In this document: positions 1 to 8,421 of the stretch, one piece after another
Layout of the letters: each line of letters starts with the position of its first letter
Position numbering within the stretch: the first letter of the stretch is position 1
Assembly (NCBI GenBank): GCA_046349435.1
Contig: JAXMCI010000063.1
Span: forward strand, 1 to 20,783
Source: JAXMCI01 sp046349435
GTDB lineage: Bacteria; Pseudomonadota; Alphaproteobacteria; Dongiales; Dongiaceae
Direction: 5' to 3'
DNA length: 20,783 nucleotides
Made by a program: the position numbers and the translations under genes
Notes under the pieces: model-generated
Told to the model about the DNA's origin: nothing
The model's input: the letters and a program-made list of their open reading frames with translations, nothing else
The model's database searches: none

Positions 1-2
1 CC

Positions 3-155
3 TTCTGGCACGTCGACCTCGATCTCGGCCGCGACATGGAGACGATGGCCGACATGGGCCTCAGCCGCGAGCGCGGCTTCCTCGGCTACCAGCGCTCGGT
101 CGGCTCGTTCCTCGACCTGTTCGACCGGCTGCGCCGCGAGCGGATCATCCCGTAA
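3..155 (+). CDS. C-terminal fragment of an unidentified protein
   Basis: An open frame enters from the left edge and ends at TAA 153-155. It gives about 50 residues, starting FWHVDLDLGRDMETMADMGL and ending in RLRRERIIP. The preserved frame and sharp stop directly before the converging gene at 162 support a real gene end. The tail vaguely resembles the C-terminus of NAD-dependent epimerase/dehydratase-like proteins, but no motif is decisive. I do not assign a function. The gene converges on the surface-protein gene with only 6 bases between stops. Confidence 0.55.
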   Translation, partial: FWHVDLDLGRDMETMADMGLSRERGFLGYQRSVGSFLDLFDRLRRERIIP

Positions 156-161
156 GCGGCG

Positions 162-590
162 CTAGTTCTGGATCTGCCAGCTGCCGTCGGGCTGCTGGCA
201 GGCCGTGCCGGAGGCGTGCTGCGGCTGGCCGCCGACATAGATCGTCGAATCGTACGGGCGGCAGGGGCCCTGCGCCGCCGGCTGCTGCTGCCATTGCTGC
301 TGCTGGGGCTGCTGCTGGTAGGCGGAGGCCGGGGGCTGGTCGTAGTAGCTCGGCGGCGGCGCGTAATAGGCCGGCGGCGCGTAGTAGGCCGGCGGCCGGT
401 AGTAGTAGGCGGGCGGGTAGTAGTAGGGCCGCGGCGCGTAGTAGGAGGGCCAGCCGAGCAGCGGCCAGCCGAGCCCGACTCCCACCCCGACGCGGACATT
501 GGCCTCGGCCGGCGCCGGCGCCAGGGCGGCGAGGCCGAGCCCGAGGCCGGCGGCGGCAAGCGCGATCGACAGGCGGCGGAACAGGGACAT
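162..590 (-). CDS. Secreted Tyr/Pro/Gln-rich surface-antigen-like protein
   Basis: A 142-residue protein. The start is the ATG at 588-590, preceded by GAGG at good spacing. The upstream in-frame ATG at 701 is rejected because it would precede the signal peptide with unrelated residues. Residues 1-30 form a signal peptide (MSLFRRLSIAL, hydrophobic core, APAEA cleavage site). The middle is a low-complexity stretch of PPAYYAP-type repeats followed by a glutamine-rich run. The C-terminal 35 residues contain a Cys pair in the pattern CRPYDSTIYVGG...ASGTACQQPDGSWQI. That pattern resembles the C-terminal part of RT0821/Lpp0805-type surface antigens (family knowledge). It is probably periplasmic or on the outer membrane. 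Its molecular role is unknown. Confidence 0.8.
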   Translation of the reverse strand: MSLFRRLSIALAAAGLGLGLAALAPAPAEANVRVGVGVGLGWPLLGWPSYYAPRPYYYPPAYYYRPPAYYAPPAYYAPPPSYYDQPPASAYQQQPQQQQWQQQPAAQGPCRPYDSTIYVGGQPQHASGTACQQPDGSWQIQN

Positions 591-697
591 GGCAATCACC
601 TCGGGCGGCGCCAGGCGGGCTGCGTCAGCATCGCCGCGCCAGCCTGAATGCCGGATGAACGAACCTGGATCGGAGATGGGGATGACCTCGCCGCCGC

Positions 698-3334
698 TCA
701 ACGCTGCAGCGTCCGGCGCAGCAGCGTCGTTCCCCAGCGCAGCGGCGCGGTGACCCGCCAGGAGGTCGAGCCGCGCAGGGCGGCCGCCTCCCGCTCCAGC
801 CCGCGCAGCCCCTCTTCCAGGCCGCGCAGGCCGTCGCCGAGCCGGCGCACCTCGTCCCGCAACGCAGCGGCGTCGGCCCGCTCGGCGGCCAGCGCTTCGC
901 GCAGCGGGCGCAGCTCCACCAGCTCCGCCTCCATCCGGGTGATGCTCTCGCTGAGCGGCCCGCGGGCCTCCTGCAGGAAGTCGAGCAGCCGGCCCAGCCC
1001 GTCGACCGTCACCAGATCGCCATAAGCGAGCCGGTCATAGGGAATCCCCGGCAGCGGGTCGAGCACCGGCTCGGCCGGCTCCGGTGCCGAGTAGGCGGCG
1101 CCCAGCGCCTGCAGCGCGGCCGGGCTGGCCGGGTCGTCGAGCGCCGGGAGCTGCCGGCTGGCGAGGTCGCGCCAGAACTCGCCATGGCCCGGCCCGCGCT
1201 CGCCGTCGACGGTGACCGCCATGGTGCCGATCGCCGCCTTGACGCGGATCTGGTCGGGCAGGCGGACCGGGAAGTGGGCCACCGCGAGGCCCTCGGGAAC
1301 CAGCCAGGGCAGCTCGCGCCCGGCCGCGTCCGAGGCGGTGTGGTTGCCGTCGCCGATGCGGACCCGCTCGTCGGCCAGGGCCGGCGGCAGCAGCGCGATC
1401 TTGTAGAATTGCTTCGGCTCGCGGTCGCGGCGGTGGCGGATGCGGCGGATCGGATCGGCCTCGGCCGGGTCGTCGCCGACGGTCGGCATGTAGGTGACCC
1501 AGGGCAGCCAGGCGACCGGGCCCGGCAGCGCGGCCAGCGCCGCCAGCAAAGCATCACGGCCGGGCGCCAGGACGAACTCGTCGCCGTCCAGCGCGAGCAC
1601 GGCGCGCGGCTGGCGGGCGGCGCGCACCTGGCGCAGCAGCATGTTCATGCGCAGCGCCTGGTGGTGCGCCGGCCCGCCGCCCTCGAAGATCGCCAGCGGC
1701 AGCCCCTCCCCGGCCAGCCTGCCGAGGATGGCGCGGGTGGCATCGCCGCTGCCATGGTCCATCACCAGCAGCCCGTCGAGCCGGCTCAGGTTGTAGCGGA
1801 CGAAGGGCTCGATGACGTCGCACTCGTTCTTCACCACCGCGAGGCCGAGCAGCTCGGCGTCGCGCGGGATGGCGGCCAGCGGATCGGCGACGCGGGCCAG
1901 CGGCTCAGGCAGCGGCCGGCCGCGCCGGGCCGTCGCGGCCGGCGCCGCCCGCCGCGGCCAGGCGGCCGGCAGCCGGTCGCGCAGCGGCGCCAGCTCCAGC
2001 CGCTCGAGCACCGCCGCGACAGCGCCGCCCGGCGCCAGCGCCGCCAGGTCCGGCCCGGGCGGATCGTCGGGCAGCGGCCCGGCGGCGAGCGCCGCCAGCC
2101 GGACCGCCATCGCATGGGCGAGCTCGACCGGCAGCCCGTCCAGCGCGGCGGGATCGAGCGCCCAGTCGGCCTCGGCGCGCAGCGTGCGGGCCAGCGCCGA
2201 GACGATCGCCTCGGCGGGCGCGCCGATGCGCTCCCGGAGCCAGTCGCGGCGCGAGCCGATGGCGACGCCGGCCTCCGCCGGGAAGCGGCCATCGCCGTAG
2301 GCGCTCTGCAGCAATGCCGCCGCCTGCGCCGCCGGCGGCGCGCCGAGGCCGGCGAGCAGCGCCGCGCTCCTGCGGTCGCGGGCCAGCCGCTCCGGGTCGC
2401 CGAGCAGGACCCCCGCCGCCGCGTCGGCGGCGGCCAGCCGCTCCGCCTCCTCCGCGGCGATCGGGCCGGCCGGCCGCGTCCGCCACCACTGCCGCACCCG
2501 GCGGTGATCGGCGATCCAGTCGTAGAAGGTGTCGAAGAAGACGCAGCTGCGGTCGACCCGCCACTTGGCGGCGAAGTGCGCGGCGCTGCGGTCGACCCAG
2601 TCCTCGCCCCAGCGCAGCCGGTGCAGCGCGATGTCGGCCAGGGTGAAGAGGCCGATGTCGTAGAAGGAGACCTGGGCGCCGGGCTCGGTGACGATCGGGC
2701 TGCCCTGGGCGCGTGCCGCCAGCGCCAGGTCGATATGCTCCTGGCAGCTGAGCAGCGCCTCGTCGAAGCCGCCGATGCGCTCCAGCAGGTCGCGCCGGAC
2801 CAGCGTGCAGTGCAGCTCGCTGAAGCCGGTCGGCTCGCGCACCAGCTCGGCGGCCGCCTCGGGGACCCGGCGGCCGACCCGCCAGTAGCGGTCGGCCAGC
2901 CGGATGCGGCCGTCGGCCAGCGGCTCGATCTCGAGGTCGCCGCCGCAGAAATGGATCCGCTGCTCGTCGGGCTCGCCGATCAGGGTCAGCGGCGAGACGA
3001 TGCCGGCGCCGGTGGCGCGCGCCGCCCCGACCAGCGCCTCCAGCCAGCCCGGCATGAACAGCACGTCGTTCTCGGCGAACACGACGAAGTCGCCGACCGC
3101 ATCGGCGAGGCCGATGTTGCGGGCCGCGTTCGGGGCCACGTAGTGCTCCAGCCGGCGCAGCACGAAGCCGTGCCGGCCGGCGAGCCCGGCGATCTCGTCG
3201 CGGATCGCCGGCGGCGAGCCGGCATCGACATAGACCAGCCGGTAAGCCCCGCCGGTGTTGGCCAGCAGGCTGCGCAAGGTCCGCGGCGCGACGCTGTAGC
3301 GGTCGCGCGGCACGATGACGATCGTGACGTCCAC
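698..3334 (-). CDS. Two-domain glycosyltransferase with C-terminal coiled coil
   Basis: About 878 residues from GTG 3332-3334, which gives the usual family opening VDVTIVIVPRDRYS. An in-frame TTG at 3367 would add 11 residues and is the alternative start. Residues 1 to about 290 are a GT-A family 2 domain, with VDAGSP, then APNAARNIGLADA and an acidic AEND at about 87-90 where DXD sits. An Ala-rich helical linker follows. A second GT2-like domain (Glyco_tranf_2_4 type) covers about 493-720, with VVKNECDVIEPFVRYN and ALDGDEF near residue 581. Residues about 798-856 are a charged Leu/Glu/Arg coiled coil, followed by STSWRVTAPLRW, a tail common in cell-surface glycan transferases. It is likely cytoplasmic and acts in surface polysaccharide or glycoprotein assembly. 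The substrate is unknown. Confidence 0.85.
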   Translation of the reverse strand: MDVTIVIVPRDRYSVAPRTLRSLLANTGGAYRLVYVDAGSPPAIRDEIAGLAGRHGFVLRRLEHYVAPNAARNIGLADAVGDFVVFAENDVLFMPGWLEALVGAARATGAGIVSPLTLIGEPDEQRIHFCGGDLEIEPLADGRIRLADRYWRVGRRVPEAAAELVREPTGFSELHCTLVRRDLLERIGGFDEALLSCQEHIDLALAARAQGSPIVTEPGAQVSFYDIGLFTLADIALHRLRWGEDWVDRSAAHFAAKWRVDRSCVFFDTFYDWIADHRRVRQWWRTRPAGPIAAEEAERLAAADAAAGVLLGDPERLARDRRSAALLAGLGAPPAAQAAALLQSAYGDGRFPAEAGVAIGSRRDWLRERIGAPAEAIVSALARTLRAEADWALDPAALDGLPVELAHAMAVRLAALAAGPLPDDPPGPDLAALAPGGAVAAVLERLELAPLRDRLPAAWPRRAAPAATARRGRPLPEPLARVADPLAAIPRDAELLGLAVVKNECDVIEPFVRYNLSRLDGLLVMDHGSGDATRAILGRLAGEGLPLAIFEGGGPAHHQALRMNMLLRQVRAARQPRAVLALDGDEFVLAPGRDALLAALAALPGPVAWLPWVTYMPTVGDDPAEADPIRRIRHRRDREPKQFYKIALLPPALADERVRIGDGNHTASDAAGRELPWLVPEGLAVAHFPVRLPDQIRVKAAIGTMAVTVDGERGPGHGEFWRDLASRQLPALDDPASPAALQALGAAYSAPEPAEPVLDPLPGIPYDRLAYGDLVTVDGLGRLLDFLQEARGPLSESITRMEAELVELRPLREALAAERADAAALRDEVRRLGDGLRGLEEGLRGLEREAAALRGSTSWRVTAPLRWGTTLLRRTLQR

Positions 3335-3483
3335 GCCTTGCCCTGACGGATTGGATGGTCGCCGCAACGTTAATCCCCGCGGCGGAGCTTAACACTTCTC
3401 CCCGGGGCAGGCGACCAGGCTTGGCGGGTGCTTGGCGGGCCAGGCCGGCTGACGGGCGGGCGCCGGGCGGCTAGGATCCCGCG

Positions 3484-4938
3484 ATGGACGAACCCAGCTT
3501 CCCCGGCGTCGGCGGCCTCGAGAGCTTCCGCGACGCCGATGCCGCCGTGGCCCGCATCGCCGCCATCTACGACAGCAGCGCCGAGGGCATCCGCCGCGCC
3601 TTCCGCGGCGGCACCGCCGCCGACGGCGGCGGGCGCTATCCCTTCGTCGGCATCGGCATCCGGGCCGCCAACCTCGCGGTCGATGCCCGGCTCTCCTACG
3701 GCGTGCTGCTCGATCCCGGCACCTACGGCACCACCCTGACCCGGCCGGACGTCTTCCGGGACTATTACCGGGAGCAGATCGGCCTGCTGATCCGCAACCA
3801 CCGCATGCCGGTCTGGGTCGGGGTCAGCGACCGGGTCATCCCGCTGCCCTTCGTCATCGAGGAGAGCACCGCCGACGTCAGCGAGGAGCAGGTGCGCGCG
3901 CTGCAGAGCCGCTTCCGCCTGCCCGACCTCAGGGCGATCGACGACGCCATCGCCAACGGCACCCACCGCCCGACGGACGGCCAGCCCAAGCCGCTGGCGC
4001 TGTTCTCGGCCGAGCGGGTCGACTTCTCGCTGCACCGGCTGGCGCACTACACGGCGACCTCGCCGCGCCACTTCCAGCGCTTCGTGCTGCTGACCAACTA
4101 CCAGCGCTACGTCGAGGAGTTCCGCAAGCTGGCCCGCGCCGCCATGGCCGAGGGCGGCGACGGCTACGCCCTCTATGTCGAGCCGGGCGACGTCGAGGTC
4201 CGCCCCGGCGCGCCCGCCGAGGACGCCGCCCTGCTGCCGCCGGCCCTGCTGCCGCAGATGCCGGCCTACCACCTTGTCCGCCCGGACGGCGACGGCGTGA
4301 CGCTGGTCAACATCGGCGTCGGGCCGAGCAACGCCAAGACCATCACCGACCACCTCGCGGTGCTGCGGCCGCATTGCTGGCTGATGCTCGGCCACTGCGC
4401 CGGCCTTCGGCGCGCCACGCTGCTCGGCGACTACATCCTGGCGCACGCCTACATGCGCGAGGACCACGTGCTCGACCAGGACCTGCCGCCCTGGGTGCCG
4501 GTGCCGCCGATCGCCGAGGTCCAGGTGGCGCTGCAGGAGGCGGTCGAGGCGGTCACCGGCCTGACCGGCGTCGACCTCAAGACGCGGATGCGCACCGGCA
4601 CCGTGGCGACCACCGACAACCGCAACTGGGAGCTGCGCGTCGACGAGCTGTTCGAGCGCCTCAACCAGGCCCGCGCCATCGCCATCGACATGGAGAGCGC
4701 CACGGTGGCGGCCAACGGCTTCCGCTTCCGGGTGCCCTATGGCAGCCTGCTCTGCGTCTCCGACAAGCCGTTCCACGGCGAGATCAAGCTGCGCGGCATG
4801 GCCAACGCGCTCTATCGCGAGCGCGTCCGCCAGCACCTGCTGATCGGCCTCGAGGCGATGAAGCGCCTGCGCCAGGACGGCATCGACCGGCTGCATTCGC
4901 GCAAGCTGCGCAGCTTCGACGAGCCGGCGTTCCGGTGA
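3484..4938 (+). CDS. amn: AMP nucleosidase
   Basis: A 484-residue protein, the same length as Escherichia coli Amn. The enzyme hydrolyses AMP to adenine and ribose 5-phosphate in the cytoplasm and so adjusts the adenylate pool. The N-terminal regulatory part (about 1-170) contains YPFVGIGIRAANLAVDARLS and TLTRPDVFRDYYREQI. The C-terminal nucleoside-phosphorylase-like domain (about 270-470) contains GVGPSNAKTITDHLAVLRP, LMLGHCAGLR, AIDMESATVAANG and LLCVSDKPFHGEIK. The Asp in that last motif is at about residue 427, matching the catalytic Asp of the family. The start is ATG 3484 with AGGATC upstream. It is divergent from the glycosyltransferase across about 150 bases in which I see no clear operator. 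Confidence 0.95.
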   Translation: MDEPSFPGVGGLESFRDADAAVARIAAIYDSSAEGIRRAFRGGTAADGGGRYPFVGIGIRAANLAVDARLSYGVLLDPGTYGTTLTRPDVFRDYYREQIGLLIRNHRMPVWVGVSDRVIPLPFVIEESTADVSEEQVRALQSRFRLPDLRAIDDAIANGTHRPTDGQPKPLALFSAERVDFSLHRLAHYTATSPRHFQRFVLLTNYQRYVEEFRKLARAAMAEGGDGYALYVEPGDVEVRPGAPAEDAALLPPALLPQMPAYHLVRPDGDGVTLVNIGVGPSNAKTITDHLAVLRPHCWLMLGHCAGLRRATLLGDYILAHAYMREDHVLDQDLPPWVPVPPIAEVQVALQEAVEAVTGLTGVDLKTRMRTGTVATTDNRNWELRVDELFERLNQARAIAIDMESATVAANGFRFRVPYGSLLCVSDKPFHGEIKLRGMANALYRERVRQHLLIGLEAMKRLRQDGIDRLHSRKLRSFDEPAFR

Positions 4939-4950
4939 GGGTGTGCGCGA

Positions 4951-5168
4951 GCCTCATGCTTCGACAGGCTCAGCATGAGGCCCCCGGAGATCGCGCCCGG
5001 CCCCTTGAACCTCGTCGTGAGACGAGGAGGGCGCGGGGCGCGCACCACGTTGGCCGAAAATGCGCGTTGCGCGATCGTGCGAGCCTCATCCTTCGACAGG
5101 CTCAGGATGAGGCCCCAAAGACCGCGCCCGCTGCAAGAACCTCGTCCTGAGCCTGTCGAAGGGCGAGG
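4951..5168. repeat. Cluster of 'cttcgacaggctcag' hairpin repeats
   Basis: Three full copies of a dispersed palindromic repeat lie just after amn. Copies at 4951-4981 and 5083-5113 are in the same orientation, each with CCTCAT..CTTCGACAGGCTCAG..ATGAGG folding as a hairpin. An inverted copy is at 5140-5168. A shorter hairpin, CCTCGTC-GTGA-GACGAGG, sits at 5010-5027. Copies 2 and 3 face each other and could pair into a larger cruciform. Related repeats are widespread between genes in alphaproteobacteria (general knowledge). They could also act as terminators for amn. The remainder of 4939-5314 shows no supported gene. Confidence 0.85.
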
Positions 5169-5314
5169 TCGGCACAGCCGCGCCGCCATCCTCTCTCCCT
5201 CTTCATAGCAGCCTCTCGACGCGGCTCGCACCGCCTGCGCCGCTGGCGAACAACGCTCCCGTCACAGCTGCCTCGAGCCACTCGCCGCCGCTTACGCACT
5301 CGAACCTGCCCCCG

Positions 5315-5410
5315 TTCAGGAAGCCGCGGTGGCAATCTCGTGTTTCCCGACCCCTGGATAAGCGCAAGCTCATGCGGTCCCACAGGCCGGTATAAGGTAA
5401 CGAAGTCCAC
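5315..5410 (-). pseudogene. N-terminal remnant resembling 'ADP-ribosylation/crystallin J1' proteins
   Basis: From GTG 5408-5410 the frame reads VDFVTLYRPVGPHELALIQG and reaches PPRLPE at about residue 32. This matches my memory of the opening of small proteins annotated as ADP-ribosylation/crystallin J1, which begin with LYRPVGP.EL.LI and PPRLP. In those proteins the next residues are QPIFYPV. Here the frame continues as Arg-rich sequence typical of a non-coding frame, and the family's middle and C-terminus are absent in all three minus frames. It lies 10 bases after the stop of the upstream orphan ORF, so the two may once have formed an operon. Family assignment is from memory and modest. 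Confidence 0.4.
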
Positions 5411-5420
5411 AGCTTGCCGC

Positions 5421-5768
5421 CTACTTCTGGACGATGGCCTCCGCGATCAATTGCTTGAAGGGCCCTTTGTCTCCATTCCAGCATTCTGACAGTGGGGCCG
5501 GCGGGTGGCTGCTTATCCTCGCAAACACGACCGGCCGTTTTCCAATAATCTCCACCACCATAACATCGATCAAGCGATAGAAAACCTCATTGCCAATGTA
5601 AGCTCGATCAATAAATTGTTCGGGACTTACATCGAGGTTGTTCGTTCCCGCACCGCACATTCTCACGATAACGTCGCGGCTAAGGGTCTTACCTAGAGAC
5701 TTCTCCGCGGACCGGCAGGCGGTCTCGACGGCGTCTTGGAAAGCCAGGGTAAAAGCTGCCTTGTTCAT
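5421..5768 (-). CDS. Hypothetical protein, less GC-rich than neighbours
   Basis: A 115-residue protein from ATG 5766-5768, with a weak AGG upstream, to TAG 5421-5423. It opens MNKAAFTLAFQDAVETACRS and contains FYRLIDVMVVEIIGKRPVVF and a C-terminal GPFKQLIAEAIVQK. No transmembrane segment or signal peptide is visible. It looks like a compact soluble alpha/beta protein. The stretch 5500-5700 is visibly richer in A and T, and its codons end in A or T more often than in the rest of the window, which suggests acquisition by transfer. Just downstream lies the truncated LYRPVGP-type remnant, so this may be the surviving partner of a two-gene unit. I do not recognise the family. Confidence 0.65.
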   Translation of the reverse strand: MNKAAFTLAFQDAVETACRSAEKSLGKTLSRDVIVRMCGAGTNNLDVSPEQFIDRAYIGNEVFYRLIDVMVVEIIGKRPVVFARISSHPPAPLSECWNGDKGPFKQLIAEAIVQK

Positions 5769-5859
5769 GTTACTGGCCTATAATCCATGGACCTAATTGG
5801 CTGCCACACCCGCCCGCTATGCCACCAGCACGACGATCCCGTCCTGGCTCCAGAACGAT

Positions 5860-5885
5860 GCCCTGACCCTGTCGAAGGATGAGGC
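5860..5885. repeat. Degenerate copy of the 'cctgtcgaaggatgaggc' repeat
   Basis: The stretch at 5860-5885 reads gccctgaccctgtcgaagg then atgaggc. It is the inverted form of the element at 4951-5168 with one arm eroded. It sits between the orphan 115-residue ORF and the stop of the transporter gene. The less GC-rich ORF and the gene remnant are therefore flanked on both sides by copies of this repeat. Confidence 0.65.
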
Positions 5886-5895
5886 CCGCACCGCC

Positions 5896-7077
5896 TCAGC
5901 CCCGCCGGTCCCGCAGCAGCAGCAGCGCCCCGGCGCAGACCACGCCCATCGCGGCAATGACGCCGGCCATCGGCACCGCGGTGCCGTTCGCCAGCCGGCC
6001 GACCAGCCAGCCAGCGAGCGCGCCGGCGAGGAACTGCAGCGTGCCGGCGAGCGCCGAGGCGGCGCCGGCCATGTGCGGGAACTCGGCCAGCGCGCCGGCC
6101 ATCGCGTTCGGCGCGATCACGCCCATCAGCGAGACGAAGAGGAAGATGCCGACCACCAGCCCGGGCAGGCCGCCGAGCCCGAGCCAGGCGATGGCCAGGA
6201 GCAGCAGGCCGAAGGTGCCGGCCAGCGCGCAGCCGAGGCGCAGCATGCGGGCCGAGCCGACGCGCAGCACCAGCCAGCCATTGAGCGAGTTCGCCAGCAT
6301 CATGCCGACGACGTTGAGGCCGAACAGCAGCCCGTAATATTGCGGCCCGACGCCGTAGATCGTGATGTAGACGAAGGGCGTGCCGGAGATGTAGGCGAAC
6401 ATCCCGCCATAGATGCAGGCGCCGGCCAGCACGTGGCCGAGATAGTGCCGGTGCCGCAGCAGCTCGGCGTAGCTGCCCAGCATGGTGCGCCAGGGCGCGC
6501 CGGTCCGCCGCTCGCGCGGCAGCGTCTCGCCGATGCTGAAGAGGCCGAGCAGGCCGATCACGCCGAAGGCGGCGAGCACCCAGAAGATCGCCCGCCAGTC
6601 GGCGAAGCGCAGCACCTGGCCGCCGATCAGCGGCGCCACCATCGGCGCGATGCTGCCGACCAGCATCATCGCCGACATCACGCTGGCCGCCCGCGCGCCC
6701 TCGTGCGTGTCGCGCACCATGGCGCGGGCCAGCACCGGCGCGGCGCAGGCGCCGAGCGCCTGCACCACGCGCCAGGCGGTCAGCGTGGCGATGTCGCCGG
6801 CCAGCGCGCAGCCGACGCAGCCGGCAAGGTAGAGCAGGATGCCGGCGGCACTCGGCCAGCGCCGGCCGAGCCAGTCGCCGACCGGGCCCCAGAAGAGCTG
6901 GCCCAGCCCGAAGCCGAAGAAGAAGCCGGAGAGCGAGCCCTGCACCGCCGCCTGGGACACGGCGAAGCCGGCGCCGATCGCCGGCAGGGCCGGCAGGTAC
7001 ATGTCGATCGACATCGGCGCGAAGGAGGTGAGCAGCCCGAGCACGCCGACCAGCAGGACTTGATCGATGCGGCGCAT
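5896..7077 (-). CDS. MFS transporter, Bcr/CflA drug-efflux type
   Basis: A 393-residue polytopic membrane protein with about 12 hydrophobic segments. The N-terminus contains SFAPMSIDMYLPALPAIG, typical of the Bcr/CflA subfamily. The first cytoplasmic loop carries the MFS motif A-like GPVGDWLGRR, and helix 4 begins WRVVQALGACAAPVLARAMV. The protein is a proton-driven inner-membrane exporter of drugs or metabolites. The start is ATG 7075-7077. The aminotransferase gene upstream ends 67 bases away on the same strand, so co-transcription is possible. In this context it may export a product or toxic intermediate of the neighbouring pathway, but uptake is not excluded. Confidence 0.88.
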   Translation of the reverse strand: MRRIDQVLLVGVLGLLTSFAPMSIDMYLPALPAIGAGFAVSQAAVQGSLSGFFFGFGLGQLFWGPVGDWLGRRWPSAAGILLYLAGCVGCALAGDIATLTAWRVVQALGACAAPVLARAMVRDTHEGARAASVMSAMMLVGSIAPMVAPLIGGQVLRFADWRAIFWVLAAFGVIGLLGLFSIGETLPRERRTGAPWRTMLGSYAELLRHRHYLGHVLAGACIYGGMFAYISGTPFVYITIYGVGPQYYGLLFGLNVVGMMLANSLNGWLVLRVGSARMLRLGCALAGTFGLLLLAIAWLGLGGLPGLVVGIFLFVSLMGVIAPNAMAGALAEFPHMAGAASALAGTLQFLAGALAGWLVGRLANGTAVPMAGVIAAMGVVCAGALLLLRDRRG

Positions 7078-7144
7078 CGCGACTCCGGAAGCGGGGATGC
7101 GCGCCGCCCGGTCCCCGGCGGCGCTCAGAGCGGGCGAGTCCGGG

Positions 7145-8371
7145 TCAAGCCGCGGTCCCGCGCTCGCTGGCGATCAGCTCGCCCAGCCGGCGGACGCCCT
7201 CGAAGATCTGCTCGCGCGAGGCCAGCGAGAAGCTGAGCCGGATGGTGGCGCGGTCGGGCGTGCCGATGAAGAACGGCGCGCCGGGGACGAAGGCGACGCC
7301 GAACTCGCGCACCGCGCGGGCCAGAAGCGCGGCGCCGTCGAAGCCGGCCGGCAGCTCGAGCCAGACGAACATGCCGCCCTCCGGGCGCACCCAGCGCACG
7401 TCCTGCGGCATGTGGCGGGTCAGCGCCTCGGCCATCCAGCCCTTGCGCTCGGCATAGGCCTGGCGATTGCGCACGCATTGCGCCTCGAAGCCCTCCCGCG
7501 CCAGCCGCTCCATGATCATCTGGTTGAGCGTCGAGACGTGCAGGTCGGCGGCCTGCTTGACCAGCACCAGCTTCTCGATCACCGCGCGGGCGCCGCAGAT
7601 CCAGCCGACCCGCAGGCCCGGGGCGAAGATCTTGGAGAAGGTGCCGCAATAGAGCACCCGGCTGCGGTCGATGCCGCCGACGGCGTCGCAGTCCAGCCGG
7701 ATCAGCGCGTCGTGGCGCCTGCCGTCATGGCCGAGATCGCCATAGGCGGCGTCCTCGACCACGGCGACGTCGAGCGCGCGGGCCCGCTCCAGCACCGCCC
7801 GGCGCTGCGCTGGCGTCAGCGTGCGGCCGGTCGGGTTGGCGAAGTCCGGGATGACGTAGGCGATCCGGGCGCGGCCGGCCTCGGCCGGCGCGAGGTCCGG
7901 CGTCGTGCAGGAATCGGCGCCGATCGCCAGCTCGCGCCATTGCGGCTCGTAGGCGCGCATCGCCTGCAGGAATCCCAGATAGGTCGGGCGCTCGACCAGG
8001 ACGATGTCGTCGGTGCCGACCAGCAGCTTGCCGATCAGGTCGATCGCCTGCTGCGAGCCGGCGGTGAGCAGGATGTTCTCCGGCGTGCAGGCGACGCCGC
8101 GCACCGCGCCCATGGTGCCGGCGATCCAGCGGCGCAGCGGCAGGTAGCCCTCGCTGACCGAGTATTGCAGCGCCTGCGTCGCGCTGCCGGAGCGCAGGAT
8201 CTCGGCGGTCGCCTGCTCGATCAGCGGGGTCGGGAACAGCGCCGGGTCGGGGATGCCGCCGGCGAAGGAGATGATGCCGGGATTGTCGAGGAGCTTCAGC
8301 AGCTCCCGGATCTCGGACGCGCTCATGCCGGCGGCGCGCGGCGCGTAGAGGTGCTCGAGCGGGTTGGTCAT
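7145..8371 (-). CDS. PLP-dependent aminotransferase, class I/II (2-aminoadipate transaminase-like)
   Basis: A 408-residue fold-type I aminotransferase. The start ATG 8369-8371 opens MTNPLEHLYAPRAAGMSASE. The frame stays open far upstream without homology, so that extension is rejected. Visible motifs are FAGGIPDP near residue 37, TAGSQQAIDLIGKLL near 103, PDFANPTGRTL near 175 (the substrate/PLP-binding Asn), VVEDAAYGDL near 204, and TFSKIFAPGLRVGW with the Schiff-base lysine at about K247. Relatives include LysN-type 2-aminoadipate and broad branched-chain/aromatic transaminases, and the catalytic domain of MocR regulators; no HTH domain is present here. It lies between the flavin reductase and the transporter, all on the same strand. 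The substrate is not predictable. Confidence 0.9.
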   Translation of the reverse strand: MTNPLEHLYAPRAAGMSASEIRELLKLLDNPGIISFAGGIPDPALFPTPLIEQATAEILRSGSATQALQYSVSEGYLPLRRWIAGTMGAVRGVACTPENILLTAGSQQAIDLIGKLLVGTDDIVLVERPTYLGFLQAMRAYEPQWRELAIGADSCTTPDLAPAEAGRARIAYVIPDFANPTGRTLTPAQRRAVLERARALDVAVVEDAAYGDLGHDGRRHDALIRLDCDAVGGIDRSRVLYCGTFSKIFAPGLRVGWICGARAVIEKLVLVKQAADLHVSTLNQMIMERLAREGFEAQCVRNRQAYAERKGWMAEALTRHMPQDVRWVRPEGGMFVWLELPAGFDGAALLARAVREFGVAFVPGAPFFIGTPDRATIRLSFSLASREQIFEGVRRLGELIASERGTAA

Positions 8372-8421
8372 GGCGGGGTCCGGGTGCTCCGCCGGCGGCC
8401 GCAGGGCAGCGGCGGGCCGGC

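Noticed and set aside
1184..3346. 720-codon open frame on the plus strand across the glycosyltransferase gene
   Set aside because: It is the antisense shadow of a GC-rich gene: Arg/Gln/Gly-rich with no domain, while the minus strand has clear glycosyltransferase motifs.
3370..4896. 508-codon open frame antisense to AMP nucleosidase
   Set aside because: Composition is His/Arg/Asp-rich without motifs; the opposite strand encodes a complete AMP nucleosidase of normal length.
4951..5168. CRISPR array
   Set aside because: Copies are irregularly spaced, in mixed orientation and differ in sequence; they are palindromic dispersed repeats.
5203..5484. 93-codon minus-strand frame overlapping the orphan gene's 3' end
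   Set aside because: It overlaps the better-supported 115-residue gene and the LYRPVGP frame and has no recognisable protein features.
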